This document shows, one piece after another, positions 35,336 to 44,306 of a DNA stretch of 64,000 nt (position 1 is the stretch's first letter; each line of letters opens with the position of its first letter). The notes beneath the pieces are model-generated. The model saw nothing but the letters and a program-made list of their open reading frames with translations, ran no database searches and was not told where the DNA came from. The DNA lies in the NCBI RefSeq assembly GCF_900176395.1, contig NZ_FWXL01000001.1, forward strand, positions 620,001 to 684,000. Reading direction: 5' to 3'. Origin of the DNA: Novosphingobium sp. B1. Lineage in GTDB: Bacteria > Pseudomonadota > Alphaproteobacteria > Sphingomonadales > Sphingomonadaceae. Made by a program: the position numbers and the translations under genes.

Positions 35336-37011
35336 TGTTCGAGGCTGCCATGGCTGAACCCATTTCAGACATCTTCGACGGACAGCAGGATCCGTCGCTT
35401 CCACCCCGATTGATCACCGACCTGCTGGATAACGCGGTTGCGCTCTATCCAGACCGGATAGCGATCGATTTCCTGGGTAGAACTTGGACCTACGGTGAGA
35501 TCGGCGGCCTCGTGCAGAGGGCAGCCAGGGGCCTGCAGGATCAGGGCTTGAAGAAAGGCGATCGATTCGGCCTTTGCCTGCCCAATTGTCCGTACTTCGT
35601 TGTCCTGTATTTTGCCGCACTCCAGGTCGGTGCGATCATCGTGAATTTCAACCCTCTCTACACCGAGCGAGAACTTGAGCATCAAATCCGCGATTCAGGC
35701 ACGCGGATGATGGCCGTACCGGATCTGAAGGCAATCCATGGGAAAGTGGAGGCGGTTGCAGCAAGCGCCGGCCTGGACAAGATCATTCTGTGCGGCATGG
35801 TCGACATGTTGCCGCGAATGAAAGGCTTGGGCTTTACCTTGTTCAAGCGCAAGGATCATGCTCGTGTACTGGACGAGAGCATTCACGTCCGTTTGAACAG
35901 ACTCTTGTCGAGCAATGTTCTCCCGAATCCTGTGCGGCGTGAGCCGGACGACGTTGCGGTGTTGCAATACACCGGCGGAACGACCGGTGTTCCCAAAGGA
36001 GCGATGCTCACGCATGCCAACCTCGCCGCCAACAGCGCGCAGATGGTCGTGCATGTTGGGGGGCACAGCTCCCGCCAAGAGCGCACACTCGGCGTTCTGC
36101 CCATGTTCCATGTCTTTGCGCTCACCACAGTGCTGAATTTCTCCGTCGAGATCGGTGCGGAGATGGTGCTGCTTCCTCGCTTCGAGATGGACCAGGTCCT
36201 CAAAACCATGAAGCGCAAGCCCCCCACCCAGTTCTTCGGCGTGCCCACCATCTATGTGGCTCTCAACGGGCTCGCGGACGACAAGATTCCGAACCTGTCG
36301 TCAGTGAGAGCCTGCATATCGGGCGGTGCCCCTTTGCCCCTCGATGTCCGGGAGCGTTTCGAAGAGCGGACCGGGGCAAAAGTCGTTGAAGGCTACGGCC
36401 TTTCCGAGACGGCCCCTATCATAGCGTGTAATCCCCTGGACGGCCTCGTGAAAGACAACAGCTGTGGGCCGCGCTTTCCCGGCACCATCCTGGAAATCCG
36501 CGATCCGGAGAACCCTACGAGGGTGCTTCCCCAAGGCGAGCGGGGCGAAGTCTGCGCCCGGGGCCCACAGGTCATGAAAGGATATTGGCAGCGCGAAGAA
36601 GACACGCAGGCGGTATTCGTTGAGGGAGCGCTACGGACTGGGGACATCGGATATCTCGATGAAGATGGCTACCTCTTCCTTGTCGATCGCATCAAGGACG
36701 TGATTTTTTGCGGCGGCTATAATGTCTATCCTCGCATCATCGAGGACGCCGCATACCAGCATCCAGCCATCAAGGAGGCAATCGCCATTGGGATTCCGGA
36801 TCCTTACCGGGGTCAGTCGCCTAAGCTCTTCGTGGCACTACACAAGGATGCAACCGTCACTACGGGCGAACTGAAGGATTTTCTTCGAGAGCGCCTCAGC
36901 AAGATCGAGATGCCAAAAGCGATCGAAATTCGCGATAGCCTGCCCAAGACCATGATTGGCAAGCTATCGAAGAAGGAACTTGTCGAGGAGGAGAATAAAA
37001 AGCTCGCATGA
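35335..37011 (+). CDS. fadD: Long-chain fatty acid:CoA ligase
   Basis: A 558-residue adenylate-forming enzyme. The P-loop-like YTGGTTGVPKGAMLTH (about residue 212), GYGLSETAP (about 355), TGDIGYLDEDGYLFLVDRIKD (about 440) and the C-terminal lysine in KTMIGKLSKKEL are all present. It activates fatty acids through an acyl-adenylate to acyl-CoA, feeding the beta-oxidation operon on the opposite strand. The start overlaps the fadL stop. Substrate chain length is inferred from FadL/FadD pairing. Confidence 0.9.
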   Translation: MFEAAMAEPISDIFDGQQDPSLPPRLITDLLDNAVALYPDRIAIDFLGRTWTYGEIGGLVQRAARGLQDQGLKKGDRFGLCLPNCPYFVVLYFAALQVGAIIVNFNPLYTERELEHQIRDSGTRMMAVPDLKAIHGKVEAVAASAGLDKIILCGMVDMLPRMKGLGFTLFKRKDHARVLDESIHVRLNRLLSSNVLPNPVRREPDDVAVLQYTGGTTGVPKGAMLTHANLAANSAQMVVHVGGHSSRQERTLGVLPMFHVFALTTVLNFSVEIGAEMVLLPRFEMDQVLKTMKRKPPTQFFGVPTIYVALNGLADDKIPNLSSVRACISGGAPLPLDVRERFEERTGAKVVEGYGLSETAPIIACNPLDGLVKDNSCGPRFPGTILEIRDPENPTRVLPQGERGEVCARGPQVMKGYWQREEDTQAVFVEGALRTGDIGYLDEDGYLFLVDRIKDVIFCGGYNVYPRIIEDAAYQHPAIKEAIAIGIPDPYRGQSPKLFVALHKDATVTTGELKDFLRERLSKIEMPKAIEIRDSLPKTMIGKLSKKELVEEENKKLA

Positions 37012-37065
37012 GCGCCACCGGCCTGCCACTGTCAAACTTAGCTGTTTTGCAACAGGCACCGTGGG

Positions 37066-37554
37066 ATGAGGGTGGCGGACATTGATAGGCGGAGCAAGGC
37101 CAACGTGAGACGTGAGCGGATCAAAGCGCCTGTTGATAATAACGGTGCCGGGGCGCGGGATGCGCGTGAATTTACACCCCCACTGCAAGGTATAAATGAT
37201 GTTGCCCGCGAGTTGGGGGTCACACTGCGAACTCTCCGCTTCTATGAGAAGGAGGGTTTGATCGACCCCCAACGCGTCGGCAATACGCGCATATATTCCA
37301 AGCGCGAGATCGGGAGGATGCAACTCATTCTCCGGGGCAAGCGGCTGGGTTTCTCCATTCGAGAGATCAAGGAGTTCCTCGATCTATATGATGCCGACCC
37401 GGGACATCATGAGCAGATGGGCAGACTCGTAGAGCGCGTCCGCGAGAGACTTATTGATCTGAAGGGTCAGCGTAGCGCCCTTGATTTAACTATCGAGGAA
37501 CTGACCAAGATCGAAAATGAGGCTACCACGCACCTCATGCGAAAGCAGAAATAG
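37066..37554 (+). CDS. MerR-family transcriptional regulator
   Basis: A 162-residue MerR-type regulator. The DNA-binding domain begins at about residue 43 (INDVARELGVTLRTLRFYEKEGLI, then RVGNTRIYSKREIGRMQLI), followed by a dimerisation coiled coil. It has no cysteine cluster for metal sensing. The N-terminal 40 residues are unusual for the family; a GTG at 37105 behind GGAG is an alternative start. It follows fadD by about 55 bases and is the likely reader of the operators at 31892 and 33489, in the way LiuR-type MerR proteins control acyl-CoA catabolism (inference). Confidence 0.82.
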   Translation: MRVADIDRRSKANVRRERIKAPVDNNGAGARDAREFTPPLQGINDVARELGVTLRTLRFYEKEGLIDPQRVGNTRIYSKREIGRMQLILRGKRLGFSIREIKEFLDLYDADPGHHEQMGRLVERVRERLIDLKGQRSALDLTIEELTKIENEATTHLMRKQK

Positions 37555-37573
37555 TCCGCGCCCTAGGATCCTC

Positions 37574-38130
37574 TTAGCGGCCAAGATCGCCTACGGGAAA
37601 TTCCAACCCGATTTCCAAGCCATGATCAAACCATGCGCGCTCCACTTTGCCATGCAAAGTCGCAACACTCGCCCTCTCTAAGCGGCGGCCGAAGCCCTCG
37701 TCTGACTTGCCCCGGACATTCGCCGGGCGCCGGTCTCGCGCCATGTCATCGTCATGCGCTCACCTGCGATTCCAACTTCAATTCTCAGTTGCCCTTCCGG
37801 TGTAGCCAGACCGCCGTATTTCACTGCATTCGTCGCGAGCTCATGCAGCAGCAGGGCGATCGTAGTAAGGGCATGGGGACCAATAGGAAGATTGTCGCCT
37901 TCGATACTGATACGCTCCTCATTGATTCCCTGATGGGCAGCCAAGATCGCATCCAACAGCGCCAATAAGGTCGTTTCAGTCTGCTCAACCACGTCGCCGG
38001 CGAGATCGGGCATCGTGAGCGTGTGCGCCCTCGCCAGCGAGGCGAACCGCGCCGTCAGATTGTCGGCCAGTTCGTCGATGTCTTGGTAAGCGTCCGTCCT
38101 CGGGCGTGTTGCGGCATTCAGGCTCGGCGC
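37574..38130 (-). pseudogene. HWE-type sensor histidine kinase C-terminal fragment, frameshifted
   Basis: The kinase core of a HWE/HisKA_2 histidine kinase survives: DELADNLTARFASLARAH, then LLHELATNAVKYGGL (the N box) and MTMTWRETGA. A single-base loss near 37725-37731 breaks the frame; in the shifted frame the expected end DEGFGRRLERASVATLHGKV and HGLEIGLEFP continues to a stop at 37574. The N-terminal sensor domain and the phospho-acceptor histidine region are missing upstream of about 38130, where the IS66 remnant starts. Confidence 0.75.
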
Positions 38131-38180
38131 TGATGGACCTCCGCTAAGGAGTCTCTTTCTGGACTCCAGAAGGAGGCCAA

Positions 38181-38639
38181 GTGAAGGGTCGGGTAGAGAT
38201 CATCGCGCGCACCGAACGGCGCAGGAAGTTTTCGGATGCCGAGAAGGCGGCGATCCTCGCCGAGGCGGATGCAGACGGCGTATCGGTCCGTCAGGTCGCT
38301 GAGCGCCACGAGATTGCCGAGAACCTAATTTACAACTGGCGAGCGGCGCGCCGCCAAGCGGCGGCCATCGCCAGCGAGGCGCTGGAGTTCATTCCCTACG
38401 GTGCAATCATAACGACGGAGCCCGCACCTGCGCCGGCAGTGCCCGAGCCTCAGAAGGCACCGTGACCCATTTCGTCGCCGATGCCGCCAGCGCCGGAGGA
38501 TCTGATCCGCCCCCATCCCGGTGCACGCCCCGGCGCAATAGACATAGATCTGACCAGTGGCGTGCGCCTGTCGGTAGACAGCTATGTCAACGAGAAGGCA
38601 CTGGCCCGCGTGCTGCGTGCATTCCGGGATGTCTCGTGA
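38181..38639 (+). pseudogene. IS66-family tnpA (OrfA), frameshifted
   Basis: From GTG 38181 (after GGAGG) it encodes a 94-residue N-terminal part typical of IS66 accessory OrfA: RRKFSDAEKAAILAEAD and NLIYNWRAARR. The frame then stops at 38465, while a second frame carries the expected C-terminus, GAIDIDLTSGVRLSVD with ALARVLRAFRDVS, ending at 38639. A frameshift near 38,450-38,530 is therefore likely. The TGA overlaps the GTG of the tnpB remnant, the normal IS66 arrangement. Confidence 0.78.
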
Positions 38640-38822
38640 TCTCGCTGGCGCCCGGAACGAAGGTCTATCTGGCAAGCAAGCCGGTCAGCATGCGGCTCGG
38701 CTTCGATGGGCTGGCGGCACTGGTTCGCCCGCTGTTCGCGGTCGAACCCTAAGGCGGGCATGTTTTCCTCTTCCGAAGCAAGAGCGGCAACTACCTGAAG
38801 GCGCTGCACTGGGACGGGTGTC
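38636..38822 (+). pseudogene. IS66-family tnpB (OrfB), premature stop and truncated
   Basis: Begins at GTG 38636 with ISLAPGTKVYLASKPVSMRL, the conserved IS66 OrfB N-terminus. A TAA at 38750-38752 interrupts it, but homology resumes in the same frame (GHVFLFRSKSGNYLKALHWD) until about 38822, where it ends abruptly. No IS66 tnpC transposase follows, so the element is a dead 5' remnant. Confidence 0.8.
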
Positions 38823-38893
38823 GTGTTGCCTCACATAAATTTGTTACCGCTTGCCTCAGCAGGAATGTTCCCTGTCGTCACATCATAGCACCG

Positions 38894-38950
38894 CTTATGG
38901 GCTTCGGGCAGCGCGGAGCCTTTGGCGCAGTGCGGCCCGAAGCCCATAAG
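38894..38950. repeat. Perfect 15-bp inverted repeat with 27-base loop
   Basis: CTTATGGGCTTCGGG (38894-38908) is the exact reverse complement of CCCGAAGCCCATAAG (38936-38950). It lies between the tnpB break and the truncated ardC, where two mobile-element fragments meet. It could be a transposon end structure, a strong hairpin terminator without a U-tract, or a recombination site. I cannot assign it. Confidence 0.6.
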
Positions 38951-38972
38951 CTGGGATCTGCTTTCGCACTGC

Positions 38973-39203
38973 TTACTCTGGTGAGTTCGGATGCGCATAG
39001 CCGCACATGTCGGCGACCATCCACAGCCAGAACACATTCATGCCCCGGTACGGAATTCCGCAGGCCCGCAGGGGCCGGGAAACGGGCACGCCGCGCCACG
39101 GCTTTATCCACGGCTTCGTGCCTGCTTCCAAACGGGCGATGATTTCCTGGGTGATACGGGTGGCGGGCGACAGGCCGCCGCCCTGCTCCTTGCGATAGGC
39201 CAT
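38973..39203 (-). pseudogene. ArdC-like antirestriction protein, N-terminal fragment
   Basis: About 75 residues beginning MAYRKEQGGGLSPATRITQE at ATG 39203 (AGGAGAACC before it), then ARLEAGTKPWIKPWRGVP, SRPLRACGIPYRGMN and VFWLWMVADMCGY. This is the N-terminal ssDNA-binding domain (DUF1738) of ArdC-type antirestriction proteins carried by plasmids and integrative elements. Homology ends at about 38,985; the metallopeptidase domain of roughly 200 residues is missing. Confidence 0.75.
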
Positions 39204-39370
39204 GATGGTTCTCCTGATTGCGGCATCTGGACAATCGGCGACGGGTTCGCCGGTCAGTACCACAGGGTCCCGAGCCCCCTCTGCTCTTCTCCCAAAAAGG
39301 AAGCGGCCCTCCGGCGTGAGACGAAGGACCGCTTCTCGAGGTGCGAGTGGCCGAGCCTGTCAGGAGGTGG

Positions 39371-41358
39371 TCAGGCGGCCAGTTCGCGGGGGGTATGGAT
39401 TTCGCCGTCGACACCAGGCTCAGCGTCGCTTGCGTCGATGTCGACTTCGCCAGCCTCCGGAGCAGTGGAGGCAAACCGCATGACCTCAGGCACCCAAGCC
39501 AGGGCCTTCTCGCGAACTTCGACTTCGGTGATGTAGGTGCCGGCGAAGACGCGCTCGGCGCTCATCGCGAGGTCACCCTTCTTGACCGAGGCAAAACGCG
39601 AGGAGAGTTCGAGACCGCCGACATCGGTCAGCGCATCGAGGATCACCTGCTTCGACACCCGATCGAAATAATTGGTCGCCGTCGGGCGCCACCACTGGGC
39701 CATGTCGATACCGATCAGGCTGCCAAGGTGATCCTGGAACGGCAGCTGACGCTCACCGGCCATGTTGAGGCTTGCCTCGAGCGACCGAGCGACGACATAG
39801 CCCAGCCAGGCGGCGCGACAGTCATCGGGCAGTACACGGAAGAGATCGAAGCGGGACGTCGCATCATTCCCGGCGCGCCAGCTTTCGTCGAGACTGGACC
39901 TGAGCTCGGCAAGCGCGCTGCTCGCCGGCGCATCCTTGGATTCAAAGCCGATGATCGGGCCAGCCGGAACAGGCGCGCGCAGCGTGGTCGCAGCCCGCGC
40001 CCGCCAGTCGTGGGTGTCGGCATCGGCAAGCGTGAAGACCATGATGTGGAGCGCCAGACCAGGATCGGATGCAACGTGCAGCGCCAGCACATCGCGGCGC
40101 TGCATGGCGAGCTCGTCGACCAGGCGCTTGGACAAGGTGGTCCGGCGCTTATCCGAACCTTCATCGCCCGTAACGACTTCGATCCCACCGTCGGCTCCGA
40201 CGGGTTCAGCCTGACGCTCACCGTAGAACACCGGCTGGAGAACCGGCGTGCCATCGCGGGAGAGCACCAGCACCATCCCCGCCTCGGCCTTGAGTTCGGT
40301 CGCGATGACGGGCGGGCGGGCCCGGATTTCCTGGCACTCGCGTTCGATGGCCTCGATTGCCGCTTCGGCGCAGCCACAGCCTCCTCGGCACTGTCCTGAT
40401 CCTCGAGGATCGCCGCATGTTCGTCATAGGAGGCATCGAGTTCGTCGATCCTCGCCAATTCTGCGTCGGTCAATGGCGCCGGTTCGGCAGGAAGCCGGAC
40501 CAGCCCTTCGACCAGATCGTGGCTGGCATAGGGATCGAGCGTCGGCTTGACCCAGGCAAGACCCTGCTCGGCGGCGAGGGCTTTGGCCTGCTCTTCCATC
40601 TTCGCGGCGGCAAGGCTTTCGAGCAGCGCAACATCGACCCAGGATTCGCTGTCGTCGTTGTCGAACAGCTCACGCTCGATCCGGCCGCCCGCGGCAATGT
40701 AGGCATCGCGGCCAACGAGACGGGCGCGCGGATCGCTGCCCCGGACTGTGCCGGAGAGGACCATGCGCCGGATGCTGTCGGGATTGGGTGCGTAGTAGGC
40801 CGAGGAAACCTGCTCGAACACCCGGGCCTGGATGTCCTGGTCCGAGGTCGCGCCGAAGGCCTTGGCGATATCGAGGGTGATTTCCCCGGAGGCCAGTGCC
40901 TCAAACACCACAGGCGCAAGGTTCGCGAGACGCAGCCGGCCATCAACGAAGCGAACGGTCAGACCGAAGCGGCGGGCAACGTCCTCGACGGTCGCACCGC
41001 CCGCCACGAGCGCGGCAAAGGCCTGGGCTTCGTCGGCCGGGTTCATGGCGAGGCGGTGAAAGTTCTCCGCAAGGCTGGTCTCGACCGCGACCTCAGCGCT
41101 ATCTTCGAGCACGAGGCAGGTGACTTCGTGATCGCGGGCAAGGATCTTTTCGTCTGCCAGCGCGAACATGGCGCGGCGACGCCGCTCGCCAGCTTCGACC
41201 TCGAACTTTCCCTTCGCGGCAGGCCGAACAATGAGGTTCTGCAGCAGGCCACGAGCTGCGATGCTGGCTTTGAGCTCGGCATCGGCAGCTAAATCACTGT
41301 GACGGCGGACATTGCGGGGCGATTGAACGAGCTTGTTCAGCGGGATCGACTTGATCAT
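39371..41358 (-). pseudogene. Plasmid-type ParB/Spo0J-family partition protein, frameshifted
   Basis: A large ParB family protein of about 660 residues, read in two frames. The start ATG 41358 (AGGAGTG upstream) gives the ParB N-domain: IPLNKLVQSPRNVRR, then VEAGERRRRAMFAL and ETSLAENFHRLAMNPADEAQ, with a central HTH (ATVEDVARRFGLTVRFVDGR). Near 40366-40371 one base is missing. The next frame continues seamlessly (AAIEAIERECQEIRARPP, then MVLVLSRDGTPVLQPVFYGE) to the stop at 39371. Such long ParB proteins are typical of sphingomonad plasmids and integrative elements and occur beside ardC. No ParA is nearby. Inactive unless the shift is an assembly error. Confidence 0.8.
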
Positions 41359-41607
41359 GGGACACACTCCTGATTGTGAGCCCAGTGCATCGACCATCGA
41401 CGCCCAAATGGCTCAATCAGGGCAAAGCCCCCTCCCCTCTCGTGCGTTCGTAGAAGATCTGCGTATATGCGCTGAGCAATAGCGCACGACTATGCTTGCG
41501 GACGATCCGCAACGGCCCATTTCAGGAGCCTTGATCGAGATAGCGGACATTTCAGATAGCGAAGGAAGCTGATCGCCAAGCGCACCAAATTCGGTCATGA
41601 AAGCCGT

Positions 41608-41955
41608 CTAGGGTCGTTCTATAAAGCGTTCATTCGTTTGGTGGATAGGCGACGGTTGGAGATGGGCGGCCCGATCAACCTGCCGGACCGCCCGCTCGAT
41701 ATTCTCGACGAGCGCCCGGATCAGGTCCGCGGTCTGCTGGACGAAACTCCGGGTGAACACCGACAGTTCGTTTCCGTTCTTGTCAAACCCGTTACGGTGG
41801 ACGCAATCGTGCCGCAGCATGATCGCAGCAAACAATGCGGTTTTGTCGGATGTGAGGTCGAGGATGCGGATGCCGAGCGCGATATCGTAGAGCACATCAA
41901 CCTTGGCAAAGTTGCAGATCGACTTTTCCGGCCTGCGACGGACTTCGCCATTCTT
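41608..41955 (-). pseudogene. HEPN-like protein fragment
   Basis: An open stretch reading RPEKSICNFAKVDVLYDIAL, then FAAIMLRHDCVHRNGFDKNG and ELSVFTRSFVQQTADLIRAL. The RHDCVHRNG core matches the R-x4-6-H signature of HEPN-type domains (RiboL-PSP-HEPN group), which are often RNases in defence or toxin systems. The usual N-terminal helices are missing: an in-frame stop lies at about 41956. It is probably a remnant cut by the integrase-bearing insertion that starts just to its right. Confidence 0.5.
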
Positions 41956-42007
41956 CTATAAGATATTGTTATTATTGTTGAATAATGGATTTTGATACGC
42001 TACCCTT

Positions 42008-42059
42008 GTCGGGAAATACACCCCTATTTCCGACATCGGTGGTCGCCCGGTGGTCGCCC
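42008..42059. promoter_or_regulatory. Hairpin and tandem repeats upstream of the integrase
   Basis: GTCGGGAAAT and ATTTCCGAC (42009-42033) form a hairpin with one bulged base. It is followed by an exact tandem duplication of GGTGGTCGCCC (42038-42048 and 42049-42059), 25 bases before the integrase ATG. Tandem short repeats and inverted repeats beside an integrase start are typical of arm-type integrase/excisionase sites or an attachment site, but no core crossover sequence can be proven here. Confidence 0.45.
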
Positions 42060-42083
42060 AAATTGGGGGGCAGGAGGTAGTTT

Positions 42084-43475
42084 ATGGCGCAGAATACCGT
42101 GCTTTTGACCAAGCGAGTCATTGATGCCGCACGCCCTGAGGAAGCGCGCTACGATATCTGGGACAGCGAGATCGCCGGGTTCGGACTTCGCGTAGGCGTC
42201 GGCGGAACCAAGACATTCGTGCTTCGCTATCGCGCCGAAAATGGCGGTCGAGGGGCGCCTAAGCGGCACATCACGATCGGTCGCTTCGGTCCCCTCACTG
42301 TCGAGTTGGCCCGCCGCCAGGCACGGCAGCTTCTTGCTCAGGCGACTGTGGGTGAGGATCCGGCAAAAGCTCGGAACGACAAGCGGGCGGAAATGCGGAT
42401 CAGCGACCTGATCGATCTTTATGAGGTGGAGGGATGCTTCATCCAGCGCGGCAAACATCAGGGTGCGCCGATGAAGCCGCTCACAAAACAGTACACGATC
42501 GCGCGCTTGCGCCATCATGTGCTGCCCTTGCTTGGCAGGCATCGTATAACGGAAATCGGTGCAACCGAGATTGAGCGCTTCTTTCGCGACGTGGAGAACG
42601 GGAAGACTGCGAAGAACGAAATGATTAGTCCCCGCAAGCGTATCATCGTGAAAGGAGGGAGCGGCGCGGCCCGCAAGGTCTTCCGCGATCTGTCGGCCGT
42701 GTTCAGCTTCGCCCGTCGGCGCGAGATGGTCGATCGCAACCCCTGCGATACCGCGTCTGTCCGCAAGACGGACAATCATAAGGATCGCTATCTCACTCTG
42801 GCAGAGGTCAAGCGCTTCGGTGATGCGTTGCGCGAGCTCGAGAATGAAGGGGTCAATCGAAAGGCTCTTGATATCATGCGCTTGTGGATGCTGACCGGAT
42901 GCCGGCGCGAGGAAATTGCCAGCCTCAGATGGAAGGAAGTCGATTTCGACCATGGCAGCCTTCGGTTCGAGGATAGCAAGACAGGAAGAAATGTTCGTCC
43001 GATCGGTGCGGCCGCGGTCGCGGTGCTCAACACCGTCGAACGCTGTGAGAATTCCGATTTCGTTTTCCCTGCCGAGGATGGCGACGGCTATTTCAGGGGG
43101 TATAAGACGCCTTGGAAGAAGGCTGTAAACAAAGCGGATCTGACTGACGTCACCCCCCATACACTGCGACACACAATGGGCTCGACGGCTATTTCTTCGG
43201 GTGAAGCGATGGCCTTTACCGGAGCGATCCTGGGTCATTCCAATCCCCGCTCGACGGCCATTTACGCCCATGTTCAGCATAATCCGGCACGGCGAGCGGC
43301 CGACCGGGTCGCGGAGAAAATCGCGGCCGCCCTTGCGGGCATGAGCGATGCCGAAATCGATGCTCCTTCCGCAGACGAAGATGAAGACCTGCTACGGCGT
43401 GTTGCGGCAACCCTCATGAAAGGAGGGGCGGAAGCTGAGCGCCTGCGCGTCGTGGTCAATGCTCTGGCAATTTAG
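42084..43475 (+). CDS. P4-type tyrosine recombinase/integrase
   Basis: A 463-residue site-specific recombinase. The N-terminal Arm-DNA-bind_3 (DUF4102) domain has DSEIAGFGLRVGVGGTKTFV and a core-binding domain follows. The catalytic domain shows R274 (LTGCRREEIASLRW), H359-x-x-R362 (TPHTLRHTMGS), H385 (LGHSNPRST) and the nucleophile Y394 (AIYAHV). The last 35 codons are duplicated at 50654-50760. The start is preceded by GGAGG. It likely mobilised the defence island to its right. Confidence 0.93.
   Translation: MAQNTVLLTKRVIDAARPEEARYDIWDSEIAGFGLRVGVGGTKTFVLRYRAENGGRGAPKRHITIGRFGPLTVELARRQARQLLAQATVGEDPAKARNDKRAEMRISDLIDLYEVEGCFIQRGKHQGAPMKPLTKQYTIARLRHHVLPLLGRHRITEIGATEIERFFRDVENGKTAKNEMISPRKRIIVKGGSGAARKVFRDLSAVFSFARRREMVDRNPCDTASVRKTDNHKDRYLTLAEVKRFGDALRELENEGVNRKALDIMRLWMLTGCRREEIASLRWKEVDFDHGSLRFEDSKTGRNVRPIGAAAVAVLNTVERCENSDFVFPAEDGDGYFRGYKTPWKKAVNKADLTDVTPHTLRHTMGSTAISSGEAMAFTGAILGHSNPRSTAIYAHVQHNPARRAADRVAEKIAAALAGMSDAEIDAPSADEDEDLLRRVAATLMKGGAEAERLRVVVNALAI
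43367..43472 (+). repeat. Direct repeat copy A (inside integrase 3' end)
   Basis: The 106 bases ending just before the integrase stop recur at 50654-50760 in the same orientation, with one substitution (GCGTGTTG versus GCATGTTG) and one extra G in the second copy. Homologous recombination between the copies would excise or amplify about 7.3 kb containing the PIN/XRE-ImmA pair and the CBASS operon. Confidence 0.92.
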
Positions 43476-43807
43476 CTGACGGGTGGACTGTGGCGGACGT
43501 AGGCTTCGGCCTCGCCCCGATGCTTGCGGCGGCGGTAGCCGCTGTCGGCATAGGCGCACCGCACCGTGATGGTATGCGTCCGGCGGGACGTACAATTTCC
43601 AGTCCGAAGGATCGCTCCTTCGCAGCAGTCCGCAGGAGGAAGCAATATTCCTTCCCGCTGCACAGATACGCCACCCACCAGCCTGACCATGACCCGCATG
43701 GGCCGAAACCCGCCAGGGGTTCGGTTGGAGCGCAGCGGCGATAGAGCAGTGGTCCCGCGGGAGGCGTCCAGCTTTGCCCAACGATCTCGGGGTCGAACTG
43801 ATCGAAC
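43476..43807. other. Non-coding or unassigned stretch between integrase and PIN gene
   Basis: About 330 bases. Minus-strand frames of 70-75 codons exist here (for example one starting at 43699) but they overlap each other in different frames and show no family I recognise. I treat the region as unassigned; a small decayed gene is possible. I see no clear terminator. Confidence 0.4.
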
Positions 43808-44302
43808 CTATCGGCCAGAATAGCGCTTCAGACGCAGCTCGATTTCGCGCCGCGGCAATCGGCAGCGCGGGTGGGCCGCCGTTTTCGACAGGCAGCCATG
43901 CAATGTGGCGGCATCGCAAATGCGGTTCGCCTCGATGCGATCGAAAACCCACAGCACACCGTGCACAGCGATGCCCTCAGCTTCTGCGATGGACCGCAGC
44001 ACACCGTCGCCGGTCAACAGTGTCCATTGACGCCCCTGCGCCAGGGCAAAGGCGAAGGTATCGGCCACAGAGAGGCGTGGCTCACCGCGGCGCAGCTGGG
44101 TTGCGCGGCGGACTTCACTACCATCGAGAGATTCGATCACGATGCCCAGCGAGCGAAGCCGCTCGCCGAAGTCGGCATCGAGCTCGCGTTCGAAAAGAAG
44201 GTCCGGGACTACCAGGCTGTCATCGAGCTCGAACGCGGCTTCGAGCAGGTCGCCGCGATCAAGGTCGATGATGACCGAAGTGTCCGAGACGAGGAACGGC
44301 AC
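43808..44302 (-). CDS. PIN-domain nuclease (toxin-like)
   Basis: A 164-residue PIN-domain protein from GTG 44302. An in-frame TTG at 44335, inside the preceding gene, is an alternative. Acidic PIN residues are visible: D7 in LVSDTSVIIDLDRG, a Glu in the LLFERELDADF helix, D in LSVADTFAFALA and D in LLTGDGVL. PIN nucleases usually cleave RNA as toxins. It starts 5 bases after, or overlaps, the XRE-ImmA gene on the same strand, so the two form an operon and the XRE-ImmA protein may act as antitoxin/regulator. Both are divergent from the CBASS operon. Confidence 0.78.
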   Translation of the reverse strand: MPFLVSDTSVIIDLDRGDLLEAAFELDDSLVVPDLLFERELDADFGERLRSLGIVIESLDGSEVRRATQLRRGEPRLSVADTFAFALAQGRQWTLLTGDGVLRSIAEAEGIAVHGVLWVFDRIEANRICDAATLHGCLSKTAAHPRCRLPRREIELRLKRYSGR

Positions 44303-44306
44303 CCGT

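Noticed and set aside
39341..40399. 352-codon plus-strand frame opposite parB
   Set aside because: Antisense to well-conserved ParB sequence on the minus strand.
41413..41598. 61-codon minus-strand frame between parB and the HEPN-like fragment
   Set aside because: No motif, no context and composition like a chance frame.
42024..43280. 418-codon minus-strand frame opposite the integrase
   Set aside because: No family similarity, while the plus strand has all integrase catalytic residues.
43472..43699. Possible small minus-strand gene of about 75 codons behind the integrase
   Set aside because: Overlapping frames of similar length in the same place, no recognisable family and no clear ribosome-binding site.
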